From: Fidelibacterota bacterium
GTDB taxonomy: Bacteria > Fidelibacterota > Marinisomatia > SCGC-AAA003-L08 > D37C17
Assembly: GCA_002705605.1 (NCBI GenBank)
Contig: PAJD01000024.1
Location: 17,197 to 31,762 of the forward strand
Direction: 5' to 3'
DNA length: 14,566 bases
Both the position numbers and the translations under genes were made by a program. Below are positions 14,324-14,566 of the stretch, in pieces. A model generated the notes under the pieces. That model was not told the origin of the DNA. It saw only the letters and a list, made by a program, of their open reading frames with translations, and searched no databases. Within the stretch, counting starts at the first letter, position 1. Each line of letters starts with the position of its first letter.

Positions 14324-14566
14324 CTATTTAGTTTCTATGTCTGCTTTATATTTTTTAATAAGGCTTAATACATTGGTATACATATTGTCATATTGCATTG
14401 CATGCTTTGGGGGCTTTGAAGCGCTATATCCCAAAACATCATGAAAGACTTGTATTTGACCATCACAGTTTTTTCCAGAACCAATACCAATTGTTGGAAT
14501 GTCGATTTCTTGAGTAATTTTTTCAGCCAAAGCATCAGGAATACACTCTAAAACAACGCCAAAAGC
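14324..14566 (-). CDS. panB: 3-methyl-2-oxobutanoate hydroxymethyltransferase PanB, C-terminal part, cut by window edge
   Basis: Makes ketopantoate from alpha-ketoisovalerate and methylene-tetrahydrofolate, an earlier step of the same pathway as PanC. Only the last 80 residues lie in the window; the frame is open to the edge. They contain VVLECIP with the conserved catalytic glutamate, the PTIGIGSG segment, CDGQIQVFHDVLG, and a variable tail ending with TAG at 14324..14326. No start is visible: the gene continues beyond 14566. It is read before panC, with a 1-nt gap. Confidence 0.95.
   Translation of the reverse strand, partial: AFGVVLECIPDALAEKITQEIDIPTIGIGSGKNCDGQIQVFHDVLGYSASKPPKHAMQYDNMYTNVLSLIKKYKADIETK

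Noticed and set aside
1..14566. CRISPR arrays, insertion sequences, tRNA or rRNA genes, phage or defence genes
   Set aside because: I looked for spaced repeats, transposase motifs, terminal inverted repeats and cloverleaf-like segments and saw none; nearly all sequence is accounted for by housekeeping genes.

Overview
The window looks like the replication-origin neighbourhood of a compact, low-G+C, Gram-negative bacterium. The diderm envelope is inferred from YidC, which carries the long periplasmic domain of Gram-negative insertases. The N-terminal domain of DnaA (a 'LQVPNRFHYEWLESKY'-type segment) and the short NadA resemble proteins of the Bacteroidetes/Chlorobi/Marinimicrobia side of the tree. 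I would guess a streamlined marine lineage of that kind, with low confidence. Genes are tightly packed, with 4-nt stop/start overlaps, several GTG or TTG starts, and only some genes preceded by a clear Shine-Dalgarno. I see no tRNA, rRNA, CRISPR, transposase or phage gene.

Left arm, all genes on the minus strand. Reading from the centre outward: dnaA, an OmpR-type response regulator, a membrane histidine kinase and ssb (9127 to 5220, gaps of at most 20 nt). Next come an unrecognised 69-aa exported basic protein (4925..5134) and queF (queuosine precursor reductase). The classic origin-linked run rpmH-rnpA-yidC-mnmE-mnmG follows, with mnmG cut by the left edge. The rpmH gene (46 codons) and a 45-codon membrane-protein gene at 9210..9347 are short but well supported.

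Centre, 9128..9209. An 82-nt spacer with only 13 G/C bases separates divergent transcription units. It has two tandem DnaA-box-like sites 11 bp apart, a tandem A/T repeat resembling an unwinding element, and a plausible dnaA promoter. All genes to its left point left, and the first five to its right point right. It is my best candidate for oriC.

Right arm. On the plus strand lie the 45-aa membrane protein, a membrane-anchored glycerophosphodiester phosphodiesterase, and a complete de novo NAD pathway in one translationally coupled set: nadA (quinolinate synthase), nadC (quinolinate phosphoribosyltransferase) and nadB (L-aspartate oxidase). NadB makes iminoaspartate, NadA condenses it with dihydroxyacetone phosphate to quinolinate, and NadC converts that to nicotinate mononucleotide. 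Facing them from the right edge is panB (partial)-panC for pantothenate synthesis, whose 3' end overlaps that of nadB by 7 nt.

Most content is housekeeping. The points that stand out are a two-component system sandwiched between dnaA and ssb in one apparent operon, a roughly 27-residue expansion in the kinase's phosphoacceptor hairpin, an SSB with no acidic tail, a serine in place of the first P-loop glycine of DnaA, and two small uncharacterised membrane/exported proteins.
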